64,000 nt of DNA from Luteimonas rhizosphaerae (GCF_002849595.1 NZ_NRQR01000026.1:372001-436000); one strand, 5' to 3'. Positions 27,886 through 37,807 are shown, counted from the stretch's first letter. Notes: generated from the letters alone by a model not told the origin. A program made the numbers and translations.

Positions 27886-28199
27886 GCTGCTGCCTCCTCG
27901 TCGCGTCACGCCAGGCCGCGGCCTTCTGCGCCAGCTCGTCGCCGCAGAGGCAAGCAGGGGGCGTCCGCCTCACCCGTCATCGCCGCGAAGGCGGGGATCC
28001 ATGGACGTGAGGCAATGCACGGCAGCGTCCCTGGATGCCTGCGATCGCGGGCATCACGTGCAGACGCCGCGTGGATGGAACGCGTGCACGCGACTGGACA
28101 GACGTCCGCTCGAGTGAAGCGCGACGCCCTTTCGGCGGAGGGCGCACGCGCGTTCGCGGAACGCGCGCAAGACCGCGACGCCGCGCAGCGCTGCACCGA
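27886..28199. repeat. Intergenic stretch with degenerate dispersed-repeat halves
   Basis: No gene seen. At 27974-28007 a segment containing CCGCGAAGGCGGGGATCCATG is followed at 28029-28059 by CCTGGATGCCTGCGATCGCG. Together they resemble a decayed copy of the paired 'GTCATCCCCGCGAAGGCGGGGATCC' inverted repeats scattered in many Xanthomonadaceae genomes (from memory). The two halves are no longer perfect complements. Confidence 0.5.
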
Positions 28200-29538
28200 T
28201 CAGGACACCGGCACGCCCAGCGCCGCCAGCGAGTCGCGCTCGATCCGCGCGTAGAGGTCGAACTCGTCGTGCACCGGCATGCCCAGCGCCGCTTCGAAGG
28301 TATCGCGGTTCGCCTGCGCGCCATACGCGCGCTGTTCGCCGCCGCCGAGGTTGGACTGGAAGATGCCCGCGGCGCTGACCGGCAGGAAATCCTCGTAGAC
28401 GATCGGGTCCGCCGTCGCCAGGCCCGCGGCGAGCAGGTCGTCGACGCTGCGGCCGGCGCGCGCGGCCGGGTCGGCGCGGCCGGCGTCGGTCAGTGCGTAG
28501 CGATAGAAACCCAGCCCCTCGCGGCGCAGGCGGTCGTCGTCGTCCGGGAAGGCGGCGAACGCCGCGGCCAGGCGCGTCGCGTAATCGCCGGTGCTGCCGG
28601 CGCCTTCGATCTCGCGCGCCTGCGCCAGGACCTCGTCGTACAGCGCGCGGCCCTTGCGGGTCAGCGCCAGGCCGCGCTGCTCGATCTCGCCGAAGCGCGC
28701 GGTGTGCGTGCCGGCGTCGGCGCCGTCGCCGCCGGGAAAGCGCACCGGTTCTTCCAGCGCGCGGAAGCTCGTCTGCCGCAGCAGGATCGGGCAACGGCGC
28801 GGCGGCGGCCCTTCGATGACCGCCTTGGCGTCGAAACCGCGGGCCTGCATCGCCGCCTGGGCGGCGTCGATGTCCAGCGTGCGCGGCGTCAGATGGTTGA
28901 TGTGCGAGCCGCTGAAGCAGACGACATCCGCGATCAGCCGGTGGGCCTCGTGCAGCGCGCGATAGGTCGCCTGCGACACGGTCGCCTCGCTGTGCCAGCG
29001 GAAGGTCTCCAGCGCCTCGGCGACGAAGGCCGTCGCCTCGTCCTGCGCCAGGCCGCCGGCCTGCTCGCAGCGTTCGATCAACGCGACCGCGCGCGGGGTG
29101 AAGATCTCGCGCCGGGCGAGGATCGCCGCGGCCGCTTCGCGCAGCACCGGATCGTCGATCAGCTCGAGCCGCAGCAGCGAGGTGAACACCCGGAACGGAT
29201 TGCGCGCCAGCGACGCCGCTTCGATCGGCCGGAACGCGGTCGCGTGCACCGGCACGCCGGCGACGGCGAGGTCGTAGTAGCCGACCGGCGCCATGCCCAT
29301 CACCGCGAACATGCGCCCCAGCATCGCCAGCTCGCGCGCGCTGCCGACGCGGATCGCGCCATGGCGTTCCTCGTCGAGCCGGTCGAGCGCGTCGCTGCGC
29401 GCGAGCCGCGACGCCAGCGCCGGATCGCCGGCCAGCGTCGCCGCATTGACCTCGGCGACGAGCGACATCAGGTCGCCACATCGCCTGCGCGAACAGGCGG
29501 CGGATCTCGTCGGGAGCGACGTGCGGCGTGGTGTGCAT
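28200..29538 (-). pseudogene. hglS: 2-oxoadipate dioxygenase/decarboxylase (HglS/YdcJ, DUF1338), frameshifted near its 5' end
   Basis: Family: Fe(II) enzyme converting 2-oxoadipate to D-2-hydroxyglutarate in D-lysine catabolism. Almost the whole protein reads intact from about 29481 to 28200 (HGAIRVGSARELAMLGRMFA, CFSGSHINHLTPRTLDID, ILLRQTSFRALEEPV, ending YEDFLPVSAAGIFQSNLG). The N-terminus MHTTPHVAPDEIRRLFAQAM, from ATG 29538, lies in another frame. Aligned to E. coli YdcJ from memory, the segment between FAQAM and YG-D-L (about ten residues, S-A-M-Y-x-x-E-V-P-x) is missing, an out-of-frame deletion of about 32 bp at 29478-29481. An internal ATG at 29468 could give a 422-residue protein lacking the first helix. 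Active-site regions remain, so partial function is possible. Confidence 0.8.
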
Positions 29539-29685
29539 CGGATGAGGTCGTCGAAGAAACGGTGGGAGGGCGCCATGATGCCCGCCCGGCGGCGCGGCAT
29601 CACCGCGGTCCACGGAGGCGTGCGCGATGGCCCGGCCGCGCGCTGCCGCGACATCCCGGGACGTCGCGGCGGGATCCGGCTGGCG

Positions 29686-31074
29686 TCAGCGCGCGCGTGC
29701 CTCCAGCAACGCGTAGGCCGAACGCAGGCCCAGCGCGGCGCCGCCCTGCGGATGACCGGGCCGGCTGCTGTCGTTCCAGGCGTAGGTGTCGAGATGCGCC
29801 CAGGGCGTGTCCGCCGGCACGAAGCGTTCGAGATACAGCGCCGCGGTGACCGCGCCGGCCATCCGCGAGCCGGCATTCGCCATGTCGGCGATACCGCTGG
29901 TCAGGTAGCGCAGGTAGGGACGCCACAGCGGCATGCGCCAGACCGGGTCGCGCGTGGTCTGGCCCGCCGACAGCCACGCATTCGCCAGCGTGTCGTCGTT
30001 GCTGAAGAGCGCCGGCAGGTCGGGACCGAGGGCGATACGCGCCGCGCCGGTCAGCGTCGCGAAATCCAGGATCAGGGTCGGCGACAGCTCGCCGGCATAT
30101 GCCAGCGCGTCGCACAGCACCACGCGGCCTTCGGCGTCGGTGTTGTCGATCTCGACCGACACGCCCTTGCGCGTCGCGATGACGTCGCCGGGGCGATAGG
30201 CATCCGGGCCGATCGCATTCTCGACCGCCGGCACCAGCAGCGTCAGTCGCAACGGCAGCCCGCGCGCCATCACCAGCTCGGCCAGCGCGATCGCATGCGC
30301 CGCGCCGCCCATGTCCTTCTTCATGTTGCGCATGCCGTCGGCGGGCTTGATGTCGAGGCCGCCGGTGTCGAAGCACACGCCCTTGCCGACGATGACGACA
30401 TGCGGATGCGCGGCGTCGCCCCACTGCAGCTCGATCAGCCGCGGCGCGCGATGCGAGGCGCGACCGACCGCGTGGATCGCAGGCAGGTTCTGCGCCAGCA
30501 GTGCGTCGCCGACGATGCTGGTGCAGGTGGCGCCGTGCGCCGAGGCGATGTCGCGGGCGACGGCTTCGAGCTCGTCCGGGCCCATGTGTTCGGTCGGGGT
30601 GTTGACCAGATCGCGCACGCGCGAGGTCGCGGCGATGAGGTCGAGGGCCGCGGCATCGGTCGCGTCGAGCGCCAGTCGCGCCGGCGCGCGCGGCGCCTGC
30701 TTGTAGCGGGTGAAGCGGTAGGCGCCGAAGCCCCAGCCGAGCTGCAGCGCCTGCAGCGCGTCGGCGTCCAGCGGCGAGGCCAGCGCCCAGTCGCCGGCCG
30801 GCAGGCCGAAGGGCGCATGCGCGTACGCGCTGGGATCCAGCCGGTCGCCGACGCCGAGCACCGCGCCTGCGATGCCGGCTTCGCCCGGCAGCAGCAACAG
30901 CGTACCGGGCGCGCCGTCGAAGGCCTGCGCGTCGAGCCAGGCCTGCACCGGCGCCGGTTGCGCGTCGCGCCAGGCCCCGACGTCGTCGCGCGTGACCACG
31001 TGCAGCGGGCGCGTGTCGGTGGCGCCGACGGCGAACAGCGCCTCGGCGGCGGAATGCGTGACGGCATCGGACAT
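29686..31074 (-). CDS. Leucyl aminopeptidase family (M17) protein
   Basis: Cytosolic dinuclear-metal aminopeptidase of 462 residues. The catalytic domain contains the M17 signature NTDAEGRV and the metal- and substrate-binding segment VGKGVCFDTGGLDIKPADGMRNMKKDMGG. The DFATLTGAARIALG and GSRMAGAVTAALYLERFV stretches are also typical. The N-terminal macro-like domain is divergent, as in the short-N-terminus M17 members (PepB-like). It removes N-terminal residues from peptides. It lies 147 bp beyond the 5' end of hglS and 15 bp from the HAD gene, all on the minus strand. Confidence 0.92.
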   Translation of the reverse strand: MSDAVTHSAAEALFAVGATDTRPLHVVTRDDVGAWRDAQPAPVQAWLDAQAFDGAPGTLLLLPGEAGIAGAVLGVGDRLDPSAYAHAPFGLPAGDWALASPLDADALQALQLGWGFGAYRFTRYKQAPRAPARLALDATDAAALDLIAATSRVRDLVNTPTEHMGPDELEAVARDIASAHGATCTSIVGDALLAQNLPAIHAVGRASHRAPRLIELQWGDAAHPHVVIVGKGVCFDTGGLDIKPADGMRNMKKDMGGAAHAIALAELVMARGLPLRLTLLVPAVENAIGPDAYRPGDVIATRKGVSVEIDNTDAEGRVVLCDALAYAGELSPTLILDFATLTGAARIALGPDLPALFSNDDTLANAWLSAGQTTRDPVWRMPLWRPYLRYLTSGIADMANAGSRMAGAVTAALYLERFVPADTPWAHLDTYAWNDSSRPGHPQGGAALGLRSAYALLEARAR

Positions 31075-31089
31075 GGAATTACCTCGGGA

Positions 31090-31803
31090 TCAGGGGCGGT
31101 CGCCGGCGACGGGCACGGTGTCGAGCCAGTCGGCGAGCGCGGTGAGCGTGTCGAATTCGAGATCCGGCGCGAGTTCGGGATGTGCCCAGCGGCGGTCTTC
31201 GCGGTTGATCCAGCAGCTGCGCAGGCCTGCCCGCGCTGCGCCGGCGACGTCGGCTTCGATGTGGTCGACGACGTGCAGCACGTCGCCGTGCGCGCAGCCG
31301 AGGCGATCGCAGGCCGCATGGAAGATGCTCGCGTCGGGCTTGGCTGCGCCGTGTTCGCGCGACCCGAGCTGGAACGCGAACAGGTGCGACAGCCCCATGC
31401 GCGCGAGGTCGGCATTGCCGTTGGTCACCGCGGCCACCGGCACGCGCGCGGCGATGCGCTCGAGCGCGGCGAGGCTGTCGGGGTAGTAGTCGACGCGGTT
31501 GCGCTCGGCGTAGAACACCTCGTAGGCCGCATCGAGCAGACCCACATCGCCGCCGCTGTCGCGCAGCGCGTGCGCGATGGTCAGCTGGCGCAGCGCCGAC
31601 AGGTCGTGGGTCAGATGCGCGTTGTCGGCGTACACGCGCTCGCGCAGGTCGCGCATCTTCTCGACCGGGAACATCGCGGCGGTCGCCGGGCTGTGCTCGC
31701 GCAGGAAGGCATCGAGCGCCTGCTCGATCCGCACGCCGATCGGCGCGAACGGCCACAGGGTGTCGTCGAGATCGAGGGTGATGGCGCGGACCGGGAATGT
31801 CAT
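31090..31803 (-). CDS. HAD-superfamily phosphatase (YigB/YrfG-like)
   Basis: Cytosolic phosphatase of 237 residues. Haloacid-dehalogenase motifs are all visible: motif I L-D-L-D-D-T-L-W near the N-terminus, motif II VTNGN, motif III Lys in AAKPDASIF and motif IV VDHIEADVAGAARAGLRSCWIN. A helical C1 cap lies between motifs I and II. Such proteins hydrolyse small phosphomonoesters such as FMN or sugar phosphates; the exact substrate is not readable. Start 31803 is preferred to the ATG nine bases upstream, because that one overlaps a TACAAT -10-like hexamer. Confidence 0.88.
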   Translation of the reverse strand: MTFPVRAITLDLDDTLWPFAPIGVRIEQALDAFLREHSPATAAMFPVEKMRDLRERVYADNAHLTHDLSALRQLTIAHALRDSGGDVGLLDAAYEVFYAERNRVDYYPDSLAALERIAARVPVAAVTNGNADLARMGLSHLFAFQLGSREHGAAKPDASIFHAACDRLGCAHGDVLHVVDHIEADVAGAARAGLRSCWINREDRRWAHPELAPDLEFDTLTALADWLDTVPVAGDRP

Positions 31804-31810
31804 GGTTCGC

Positions 31811-31816
31811 ATTGTA
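31811..31816 (-). promoter_or_regulatory. Candidate -10 element of the HAD gene
   Basis: On the minus strand TACAAT lies 7 nt before the chosen ATG (31803), giving a leaderless or near-leaderless start. It decides the start codon, because the more upstream ATG lies inside the hexamer region. Confidence 0.4.
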
Positions 31817-31956
31817 ACGAGTGCCCGGTGCGGGCCCCGTGGCGCAGGCCCGTGCGCCCTTCGTCGACAGGGCGCGGCGTGGGCCTTCGGTCATACTGGG
31901 CGCGCTGGAGTCGCCACCGTCCGGACGTGGCGGCAGCGGGCGGCTCGCCACTCCCG

Positions 31957-34317
31957 ATGCCAATGCCGAACGCCTACCGATTCTCCGATTACCTGCTCGA
32001 CTGCGATGCACGCGAGTTGCGCCACGGCGAGCACGTGGTCGTGGTGCCGGCGCGCGTGTTCGCCTGCCTACAGCACCTGCTCGAGCATCGCGAGCGCGCG
32101 GTGGCCCGCGACGAGCTGGCGCTGGCGATCTTCGCCCGCGACAACGTCTCCGATGCCCAGCTGAGCCAGATCATCCTGCGTGCGCGCCGCGCGGTCGGCG
32201 ACGACGGGCAGGAGCAGCGGGTCATCCGCACCGTGCCGAGCTTCGGATTCCGCTGGGTGGCGGAGGTCGAGCCGGTGGCCGCGGCGGAACAGACGCCACC
32301 CCCCGGGGTGGCACCGGGGCGGCCCGAACCCGCGGCGCCCGAAGGCGCGACATCGCCGGTCCGATTGGTCCGGTCCCGCCATCTGCTCGGCGCGATGGCC
32401 GCGCTGGTCGCGGCGCTGGCACTGGCGGCGGCGACCTGGTGGTGGGTCGGCGCCGCACGTTCGCCCACGCCGGATGCGGACGCCACGCCACGACCCGGCG
32501 CCGGCGCGGTCATCGTGTTGCCGACCGAACTGGCGCAGGCCGATGACGTGGCCTGGGCGCGGTTGGGCCTGATGGACTTCATCGGCGATCGCCTGCGCCG
32601 CGCCGGCCTGCCGGTGGCGGCCAGCGAAAGCGTGCTGTCGCTGCTGCATGCCCATGCCGGCGAGCGCATCGTGCCCGCGCGCCTGCGCGACGAGGTCGCC
32701 GGCGACTGGGTGGTCCACAGCCGGGCGCTGCGGCGCGGCGCGGTCTGGCGCGTCGAGATCACCGCCGAGGGCCGCGACGATGCGGCGCGGCATGCGTTCG
32801 GCGAACACGCCGACCTGGTGCGTGCCACCGACCAGGCCTGCGGCCGCCTGTTGGCCGCGCTGGGTCGCGATGCGGCGGGCCCCGACGTCGATGCCGGCCT
32901 CAGCGAACGGTTGCAGCGCGCCCAGGCCGCATTGCTGAGCAACGAGCTCGACGCCGCCCGGCGCATCCTGGCCGAGGCACCGGCCGCGCAGCGCGACGAT
33001 CCGGATCTGCGCCTGCGCCTGGCGCAGGTCGATTTCAGGGCGGGCCTGTATCCGAAGGTCCGTGAGGAGGTCGAGCGGCTGCTGCGGCTCGAAGCGGCCG
33101 AGGCGCCGCTGTTCCGCGCCCGGGTGCTGCTGCTGCGGGCCGGTATCGACCGGCGGCTGGACCAGCGCGTCCCGGCCGAACGCGACTACACCGAGGTGCT
33201 GGCGCTGGTCGGGCCCGACGGTGACATCGCGCTGCAGGGCGAGGCGCTCAACGGGCGCGGCATGGCCCGCGCGCTGCTCGGCCACTACGACGGCGCGCTC
33301 GAGGATCTGGGGCAGGCGCGGATCCTGGCCGCGCGCACCGGCGACCCGCTGGCGGTCGCCCGGGTCGATGCCAGCCTCGGCTTCCTCGAGAAGGTGCGCG
33401 GCCGACCGGCCCAGGCCGCCGAGCACATCGCCCGCACGCTCGGCGAATTCCGCCGCTTCGGCGCGATCTACGAGCTGGTCTCGATGTCGGTGGCGCTGGC
33501 CGAAACCCAGTTGCTGCTGCTGCAGCCCGACGAGGCCCGCGCGAGCATGGAACAGGCCTGGGCGCTGCGCGCGCGCATCTCCGACCCGAGCCAGCTGACC
33601 AACATCGCCCTGGGCCGCGCCGAGGCGATGGTCCGGCAGGGCGCGTTCGCCGTCGCCGAGTCGATGCTGCAGTCCCATGCGGACGACGCGACCCTGAACA
33701 GCGACCTGCATCGCGCCGATGCGCTGCGGGTCGAGATGGCGTGGCGGCGCGGTGACCCCGCCGCAGCGGTGCGTGTGGCCGATGCGGTGCTCGCCGGATG
33801 GCGACCCGACGCGCGGACGGAGCGGCTGTTCCGGGTGCGCTGGATGCGGCACCAGGCCGCGCTGGAAGCCGGGCTGCCGCTGCGCGCCGACGCCGCACCG
33901 CGGCCGGCGTCGGCCGGGACCGGCTATGCCTGGGACTGGCTGCTGGTGGCGATGACGGCGCAGGCGCAGGGCCGCGATGCCGAGGCCGGAGAGGCGTATC
34001 GCAGCGCGGTGGCGCGCGCCGAACAGGACGGCGTGCCGGAGGAAGTCGCGCAGGCCGTCTATGCCGGCACGACGTGGCTGCTGGCGCACGACGACCACGC
34101 CGAGGCGACCGCACTGGTCGGACGCATTTCGCCCTGGGCGCGCCAGGATTTCGACCTGGCGCTGCTGCAGACCCGGCTGCTGCACGCGCTCGGTCAGACC
34201 GATGCCTGGTCGATCGCGCTGCAGGACGCCAGGCGCCTGGCGGGCGAACGGGTCATCCCCGCCGCGTTGCAGGTGCCACCGTCCGCGCCGGCGTCGGCGG
34301 ATGCTGCAGGCCACTGA
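31957..34317 (+). CDS. CadC-like winged-helix regulator with transmembrane helix and TPR-rich C-terminal domain
   Basis: A 786-residue one-component regulator. Residues about 5-100 form an OmpR/CadC-type winged helix (YRFSDYLLDCDARELRHG, then SQIILRARRAVGDDGQEQRVIRTVPSFGFRWVAEV). A Pro-rich linker and one transmembrane helix (about 147-168, LLGAMAALVAALALAAATWWW) follow. The rest, some 600 residues, is helical with tetratricopeptide-like repeats (for example LNGRGMARALLGHYDGALEDLGQAR), presumably facing the periplasm. It belongs to the group of membrane-bound regulators that bind DNA from the membrane. The adhesin gene lies 148 bp downstream on the same strand and is the likely target. Two ATGs (31957, 31963) are possible. 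Confidence 0.87.
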   Translation: MPMPNAYRFSDYLLDCDARELRHGEHVVVVPARVFACLQHLLEHRERAVARDELALAIFARDNVSDAQLSQIILRARRAVGDDGQEQRVIRTVPSFGFRWVAEVEPVAAAEQTPPPGVAPGRPEPAAPEGATSPVRLVRSRHLLGAMAALVAALALAAATWWWVGAARSPTPDADATPRPGAGAVIVLPTELAQADDVAWARLGLMDFIGDRLRRAGLPVAASESVLSLLHAHAGERIVPARLRDEVAGDWVVHSRALRRGAVWRVEITAEGRDDAARHAFGEHADLVRATDQACGRLLAALGRDAAGPDVDAGLSERLQRAQAALLSNELDAARRILAEAPAAQRDDPDLRLRLAQVDFRAGLYPKVREEVERLLRLEAAEAPLFRARVLLLRAGIDRRLDQRVPAERDYTEVLALVGPDGDIALQGEALNGRGMARALLGHYDGALEDLGQARILAARTGDPLAVARVDASLGFLEKVRGRPAQAAEHIARTLGEFRRFGAIYELVSMSVALAETQLLLLQPDEARASMEQAWALRARISDPSQLTNIALGRAEAMVRQGAFAVAESMLQSHADDATLNSDLHRADALRVEMAWRRGDPAAAVRVADAVLAGWRPDARTERLFRVRWMRHQAALEAGLPLRADAAPRPASAGTGYAWDWLLVAMTAQAQGRDAEAGEAYRSAVARAEQDGVPEEVAQAVYAGTTWLLAHDDHAEATALVGRISPWARQDFDLALLQTRLLHALGQTDAWSIALQDARRLAGERVIPAALQVPPSAPASADAAGH

Positions 34318-34465
34318 TCGAAAAAGGAAAAATGCCGCTGTAATGGATCGGTAACAGGCCAGGAATGGCCTTCTCCGGCGCGCCGGGCGAAGGATCGGGT
34401 GCTGTCGCGTTGCGCGGCAATTCAGGTGGAACCCCCGTTCCGCCGCCACTGTTCCGGAGCCCCTC

Positions 34466-37400
34466 ATGACCCGTACGACCCTGGCGCTGGCCATTGCCGC
34501 GCTCGTGACCGCCCTGCCGCAAGCGCATGCGCAGACCCCCGATCCCGGCCAGCCGGTGGGCGGCGATACCGCCGTCGCACAGGAGGCGACCGCGGACCCC
34601 GGAACGTCGGCCGACGCGAGCCTGCTGCAGGAAGTCGGAACCGAACAACGCTCTGCCGCCGAATCGGACGCCGTCGGTGCCGCCGCCGCGGCCGACGAGG
34701 AACCACCCGCCGGAACCGGCGTTTACTTCGCCGCCAACGGCGACGCCGGCGCATCCGCCGCGGGCGAGTTCGCGACGGCCGCCGGCTCGGGCGCGGCCGC
34801 GGGCGCACTGGGGGCCTCTGCCTTCGGCAGCGGCGCGTTCGCCGTCGGCGACTTCGCCACCGCCAGTGGCCACAACGCCGTGGCGTCCGCGCAGTGGAGC
34901 ACGAGCCACGGCGCGTTCAGCGAGGCGACGGGCGCGAGCGCGGTGGCCGTGGGCGGGCAATTGAGGATGCTGATCGGCTCGCCGGGCGAATGGGACTGGG
35001 TGGAGGTGGACGTCTCGACGGTCGCCTCGGGCCACGCCAGCACGGCGATCGGGGCGGCTGCACAGGCGGTCGAGGCGAACACCACCGCGGTCGGGATGAC
35101 GGCCGAGGCCAGTGGCATCGGTGCGACCGCCTTGGGCGCCGCAAGCACCGCCCGGGGTGACGACAGCATCGCCATCGGGGGACAGGCACGTGCCTACGCC
35201 GGCAACTCGACCGCCGTGGGCGCGAGCGCGGAGGCGCACGGCGAGCGGAGTTCGGCGTTCGGCCTGTTGTCCTACGCCTGGGGCGAGAACAGCCTGGCCC
35301 TGGGCAACTGGAGCGCGGCCGGCGGCCACGGAAGTGTGGCCATGGGGTCCAACAGCATCGTGCATCCGGGCAGCGACGGCGGTCTGGCGCTGGGGCGCAA
35401 TGCCATGGTGGCCGATGGCTACGCCAATGCGGTGGCGCTGGGCGCGGGCTCGTATGTCGATCGCGACAACGCCGTGTCGGTCGGCACCCATGCGCGGGAG
35501 CACGTCGGCGGCAATCCCTTCCCGACGGACGTCGAGGCGGTCGACCGCCAGATCATCCACGTGGCGGCGGGCACCGAGGACACCGATGCGGTGAACCTCG
35601 GCCAGCTGCGCGATGCGACCCGCTACGCCGATTTCTTCGAGGCCACCGGCGACGCGGACAACCAGCAGCCCGCGACCGTGATGGGCGACTACGGCACCGC
35701 GGCCGGTTCCGGCGCGCTGGCGGCGTCGCTCGGCGCATCGGCCTTCGGCAGCGGTGCGTTCGCGTATGAGAAACACACGACGTCGGTCGGCTTCAACAGC
35801 GCCGCATCGGCCGACTACGCCAGCGCGTTCGGCGCGGGCGCGCAGGCTTCGGCCGACAGTGCGACCGCGATCGGCGGCCAGTACTACGTGATGAACGGCG
35901 AGACCTGGGAGATGGAGGAATTCTCGACCATCGCATCGGGCCGCGAGAGCACGGCCGTCGGGGCCGGGGCGCGGGCGCTGGAATACGCATCGACCGCGGT
36001 CGGCGCGGGGGCTTACGCCGGCGGCGAGGAATCGGTTTCGATCGCCGGCAGCGCGCAGGGCAATTCGACGACGGCGGTCGGCGTCATGGCGACCGCGGCG
36101 GCCGACAATTCGACCGCGATCGGCCACAGCGCGGCGGCCGGTGCGATGCGCACGCTGGCGGTCGGCGGCAGCGCCGGCGCCTATGCCGACAGCGCCACCG
36201 CAGTCGGCCAGGTGGCGCGCGCGTACGGCACGCAGAGCGTGGCGCTGGGGTTCCGGAGCCAGTCCGACGGCGAGGCCAGCATGGCGCTGGGCGCCGATGC
36301 GTGGGCAACCGCGACCGGCAGCGTCGCGCTCGGCGCCGGCGCCTTCGCCGATCGTGCAGGCACGGTGTCGATCGGGGCCGCGGGCGCGGAGCGGCAGCTG
36401 GTCAACGTCGCCGCCGGCACGCAGGGCACCGATGCGGTCAACGTCGACCAGCTCAGCGCGGTTGCCGACAACGCGATCGGCTACGACGACGCGAGCCGCG
36501 GCCAGGTGACGTTCGCCGGCGAGCGGGGCACGCTGCTGACCAACCTCGCCGAGGGCGAGGTTGCGGCGGACAGCTCGGACGCGGTGACCGGCAGCCAGCT
36601 GTTCGAGACCAACCAGCGCGTCGGCGCGGTCGAAGGCCGTGTCGACGGCATCGAGGACCGCATCGGCGACATCGAAGGCGTGGCCGGAAACGCAGTGGCC
36701 TATGACGACGCTGCGCGCGATCGCGTCACGTTGGCCGGCGAGGACGGCACGCGACTGGGCAACGTGGCGGCGGGTGCGATCAACGCATCGAGCCGCGAGG
36801 CGGTCAATGGCGCCCAGGTACACGCGGGGATGCAATCGGTCGCGACCGCATTCGGCGGCGGCACCGTCGTCGACGCCGGTGGTCGTCTGATCGGCAGCGT
36901 GTTCACGGTACAGGGTAGCTATTACGGCAACGTCGGCGACGCGCTGGGGGCGCTCGACGGCGTCATCGCGGGACTCGACGGTCGGGTCGGCGCGCTGGAG
37001 AGCGGTGGTGGCGCAGGCGGTGGAGGCGGTGGCGTGACCGCGCCGCCGTCGGGGCACGGCGACGGCCTGTCGATCGGCGACGGCAGCGTCGCGGTCGACG
37101 GCAACGACACCGCGGTCGGCAATGGCGCCGTGGTGGAAGCCGAAGGTGGCGCCGCGCTCGGCAGCAACGCCACGATCACCGCCGACGCGTCCAATGCGGT
37201 CGCCGTCGGTGCCGACGCGCGCGTCGAAGCGGCATCGGGCACCGCGATCGGACAGGATGCGCAGGTGAGCGCCGACGGTGCGGTCGCGCTCGGCCAGGGG
37301 GCGATCGCCGACGAAGCGAATACGGTCTCGGTCGGCAACGCGGATCAGCAGCGCCGGGTGACCCACGTCGCCGAGGGCATCCACGAGACCGACGCCGCCA

Positions 37401-37771
37401 ATGTCGCCCAGGTGGACGCGGGCGATGCGCGCACGCTGCAGGACGCCAATGCCTACACCGACAGCCGCTTCGCCGCCTGGGACGACAACTTCTCGGCGCT
37501 GCGTGGCGAGATCGACGACCGCCTCCGCCACCAGGACCGTCGCATCGACCGCATGGGCGCGATGAGCGGTGCGTACGCGGGGATGGCGCTCAACACGTCG
37601 GGACTCGGCGGGCGCAATCGCGTCGGCGTGGGCGTCGGTGCGCAGGGCGGCGAACAGGCGATCGCCGTGGGGTACCAGCGTGCGATCGGCAACCGGGCCA
37701 GCGTGTCGTTCGGTGGGGCGGTCGCCGGCAGCGACCGCAGCGTCTCGGCGGGTGCGGGTTTCAGCTGGTGA
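34466..37771 (+). CDS. Trimeric autotransporter adhesin (YadA-like)
   Basis: A 1101-residue surface adhesin. Signal peptide about 1-23 (MTRTTLALAIAALVTALPQA-H-A). Two long left-handed-roll head regions consist of about 14-residue repeats of the SxAxGxxAxA type (for example STAVGASAEAHGERSSAFG). They are separated by neck-like modules ending in VAAGTEDTDAVNLGQL and VNVAAGTQGTDAVNVDQLSAV. Stalk segments with valine-spaced coiled coil (QRVGAVEGRVDGIEDRI) and a third head segment follow. A Gly-rich stretch lies near residue 855. The C-terminal anchor of about 80 residues (MGAMSGAYAGMALN to VSAGAGFSW, terminal aromatic) forms the 12-strand trimeric barrel. Role: attachment or autoaggregation. Confidence 0.95.
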   Translation: MTRTTLALAIAALVTALPQAHAQTPDPGQPVGGDTAVAQEATADPGTSADASLLQEVGTEQRSAAESDAVGAAAAADEEPPAGTGVYFAANGDAGASAAGEFATAAGSGAAAGALGASAFGSGAFAVGDFATASGHNAVASAQWSTSHGAFSEATGASAVAVGGQLRMLIGSPGEWDWVEVDVSTVASGHASTAIGAAAQAVEANTTAVGMTAEASGIGATALGAASTARGDDSIAIGGQARAYAGNSTAVGASAEAHGERSSAFGLLSYAWGENSLALGNWSAAGGHGSVAMGSNSIVHPGSDGGLALGRNAMVADGYANAVALGAGSYVDRDNAVSVGTHAREHVGGNPFPTDVEAVDRQIIHVAAGTEDTDAVNLGQLRDATRYADFFEATGDADNQQPATVMGDYGTAAGSGALAASLGASAFGSGAFAYEKHTTSVGFNSAASADYASAFGAGAQASADSATAIGGQYYVMNGETWEMEEFSTIASGRESTAVGAGARALEYASTAVGAGAYAGGEESVSIAGSAQGNSTTAVGVMATAAADNSTAIGHSAAAGAMRTLAVGGSAGAYADSATAVGQVARAYGTQSVALGFRSQSDGEASMALGADAWATATGSVALGAGAFADRAGTVSIGAAGAERQLVNVAAGTQGTDAVNVDQLSAVADNAIGYDDASRGQVTFAGERGTLLTNLAEGEVAADSSDAVTGSQLFETNQRVGAVEGRVDGIEDRIGDIEGVAGNAVAYDDAARDRVTLAGEDGTRLGNVAAGAINASSREAVNGAQVHAGMQSVATAFGGGTVVDAGGRLIGSVFTVQGSYYGNVGDALGALDGVIAGLDGRVGALESGGGAGGGGGGVTAPPSGHGDGLSIGDGSVAVDGNDTAVGNGAVVEAEGGAALGSNATITADASNAVAVGADARVEAASGTAIGQDAQVSADGAVALGQGAIADEANTVSVGNADQQRRVTHVAEGIHETDAANVAQVDAGDARTLQDANAYTDSRFAAWDDNFSALRGEIDDRLRHQDRRIDRMGAMSGAYAGMALNTSGLGGRNRVGVGVGAQGGEQAIAVGYQRAIGNRASVSFGGAVAGSDRSVSAGAGFSW

Positions 37772-37779
37772 TCCGCGAC

Positions 37780-37807
37780 GCCCTTGCCGGTCTCTGCCGG
37801 CAAGGGC
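37780..37807. terminator. Shared hairpin between adhesin and convergent permease genes
   Basis: GCCCTTGCCGG, a 6-nt loop, then CCGGCAAGGGC, lying between two convergent stop codons (37771 and 37826). No T-run is present on either side, so termination strength is uncertain. Confidence 0.5.
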
